Origin: Pseudomonadota bacterium
GTDB lineage: Bacteria; Pseudomonadota; Gammaproteobacteria; Burkholderiales; Burkholderiaceae_B
NCBI GenBank assembly: GCA_023432075.1
Contig: JAEYVD010000359.1
Span: 1-13,893 of the forward strand
DNA: 13,893 nt
Direction: 5' to 3'
In this document: positions 13,547-13,893 of the stretch, piece after piece
Position numbering within the stretch: the stretch's first letter is position 1
Layout of the letters: every line of letters begins with the position of its first letter
Notes under the pieces: generated by a model
What the model saw: only the letters and a program-made list of their open reading frames with translations
What the model was told of the DNA's origin: nothing
Database searches by the model: none
Translations under genes and position numbers: made by a program

Positions 13547-13893
13547 CTACACGCGCCGCATTTTCGGCAACAGGATGGCCACGACGCCCAGCAGCGGCAG
13601 ATAGGCGCATAGCTGATAGACATGGCCAATGCTGGTGGCGTCGGCCAGCCGGCCCAGCACCGCTGCGCCCAGGCCGCCCATGCCGAACGCAAAGCCGAAG
13701 AACAGCCCCGCGATCATCCCCACCTTGCCCGGCACCAGTTCCTGGGCATAGACCACGATCGCCGAAAACGCCGAGGCCAGCACCACGCCGATGATGACCA
13801 CCAGCACGCCCGTCCAGAACAGGTTCGCGTGCGGCAGCATCAGCGTGAAAGGCGCCACGCCCAGGATCGACACCCAGATCACGATCTTGCGGC
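13547..13893 (-). CDS. fsr: MFS transporter, fosmidomycin-resistance (Fsr) type, C-terminal part (5' end outside window)
   Basis: About 115 residues are visible; the frame is still open at base 13893 and the start lies beyond it, so roughly a quarter to a third of a 400-residue transporter is present. Three to four hydrophobic helices can be seen. The stretch VPGKVGMIAGLFFGFAFGMG followed by GGLGAAVLGRLADATS (roughly 13610-13740) closely recalls the C-terminal half of the Fsr efflux protein of E. coli as I know it, which expels fosmidomycin. In this bacterium the natural substrate is not known. A helix then ends in a short basic tail (KMRRV). The MFS call is firm; the Fsr subfamily is recognised from this motif and would need a comparison to be certain. 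A GC-rich hairpin lies 41 nt downstream. Confidence 0.8.
   Translation of the reverse strand, partial: RKIVIWVSILGVAPFTLMLPHANLFWTGVLVVIIGVVLASAFSAIVVYAQELVPGKVGMIAGLFFGFAFGMGGLGAAVLGRLADATSIGHVYQLCAYLPLLGVVAILLPKMRRV

Overview
The window reads as chromosomal DNA of a high-GC betaproteobacterium, most likely Alcaligenaceae close to Achromobacter or Bordetella. This rests on the strongly GC-biased codon use throughout, the style of the proteins, and the mix of an aryl polyene (APE) pigment locus with housekeeping genes. The genus is an inference from protein character; no search was run. I see no tRNA, rRNA, insertion sequence, CRISPR array or phage gene.

Region 1 (1-6732, plus strand) is the 3' half of an APE biosynthesis operon. 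In order it holds the C-terminal half of an MMPL/RND-type exporter, a flavoprotein with flavin-dependent-halogenase signatures, a DUF3261 lipoprotein, a ketosynthase (ApeO-like), a hotdog dehydratase (ApeP-like), a FabG-type ketoreductase (ApeQ-like) and a second ketosynthase (ApeR-like). The last five genes are packed with 7-nt gaps or 1-4 nt stop/start overlaps, so they are probably translated in a coupled way. KS, DH and KR together perform the iterative condense/reduce/dehydrate cycle that builds a conjugated polyene on an acyl carrier protein. The exporter and lipoprotein fit transport to, and attachment at, the outer membrane. The carrier proteins, starter-unit enzymes, second dehydratase and chain-length factor are not here and should lie upstream of base 1. 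A small secreted protein (6805-7245) follows; database entries often call this type an 'excinuclease ATPase subunit', which its sequence does not support.

Region 2 (7326-9872) is housekeeping and small genes: yqeY (+), dinB (-, DNA polymerase IV), a PaaI-type hotdog thioesterase (+) and a small lipoprotein (-). yqeY and dinB converge with overlapping stop codons. Region 3 (9873-11927) is a divergent promoter region with a striking 9+9 bp inverted repeat, followed by an S9-family lipoprotein peptidase that starts at TTG. Region 4 (11917-13893, minus strand) holds a membrane-bound GGDEF diguanylate cyclase whose end overlaps the peptidase gene by 11 nt, a roughly 400-bp intergenic stretch rich in short palindromes, and the C-terminal end of an Fsr-like MFS transporter that runs off the window.

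The point most worth following up is the flavoprotein inside the APE operon. It keeps the WxWxIP motif, the FxxPxxSxG motif and a lysine in the halogenase position. The polyene made here could therefore be halogenated, as the related xanthomonadins are, although a plain oxidation role is equally possible.
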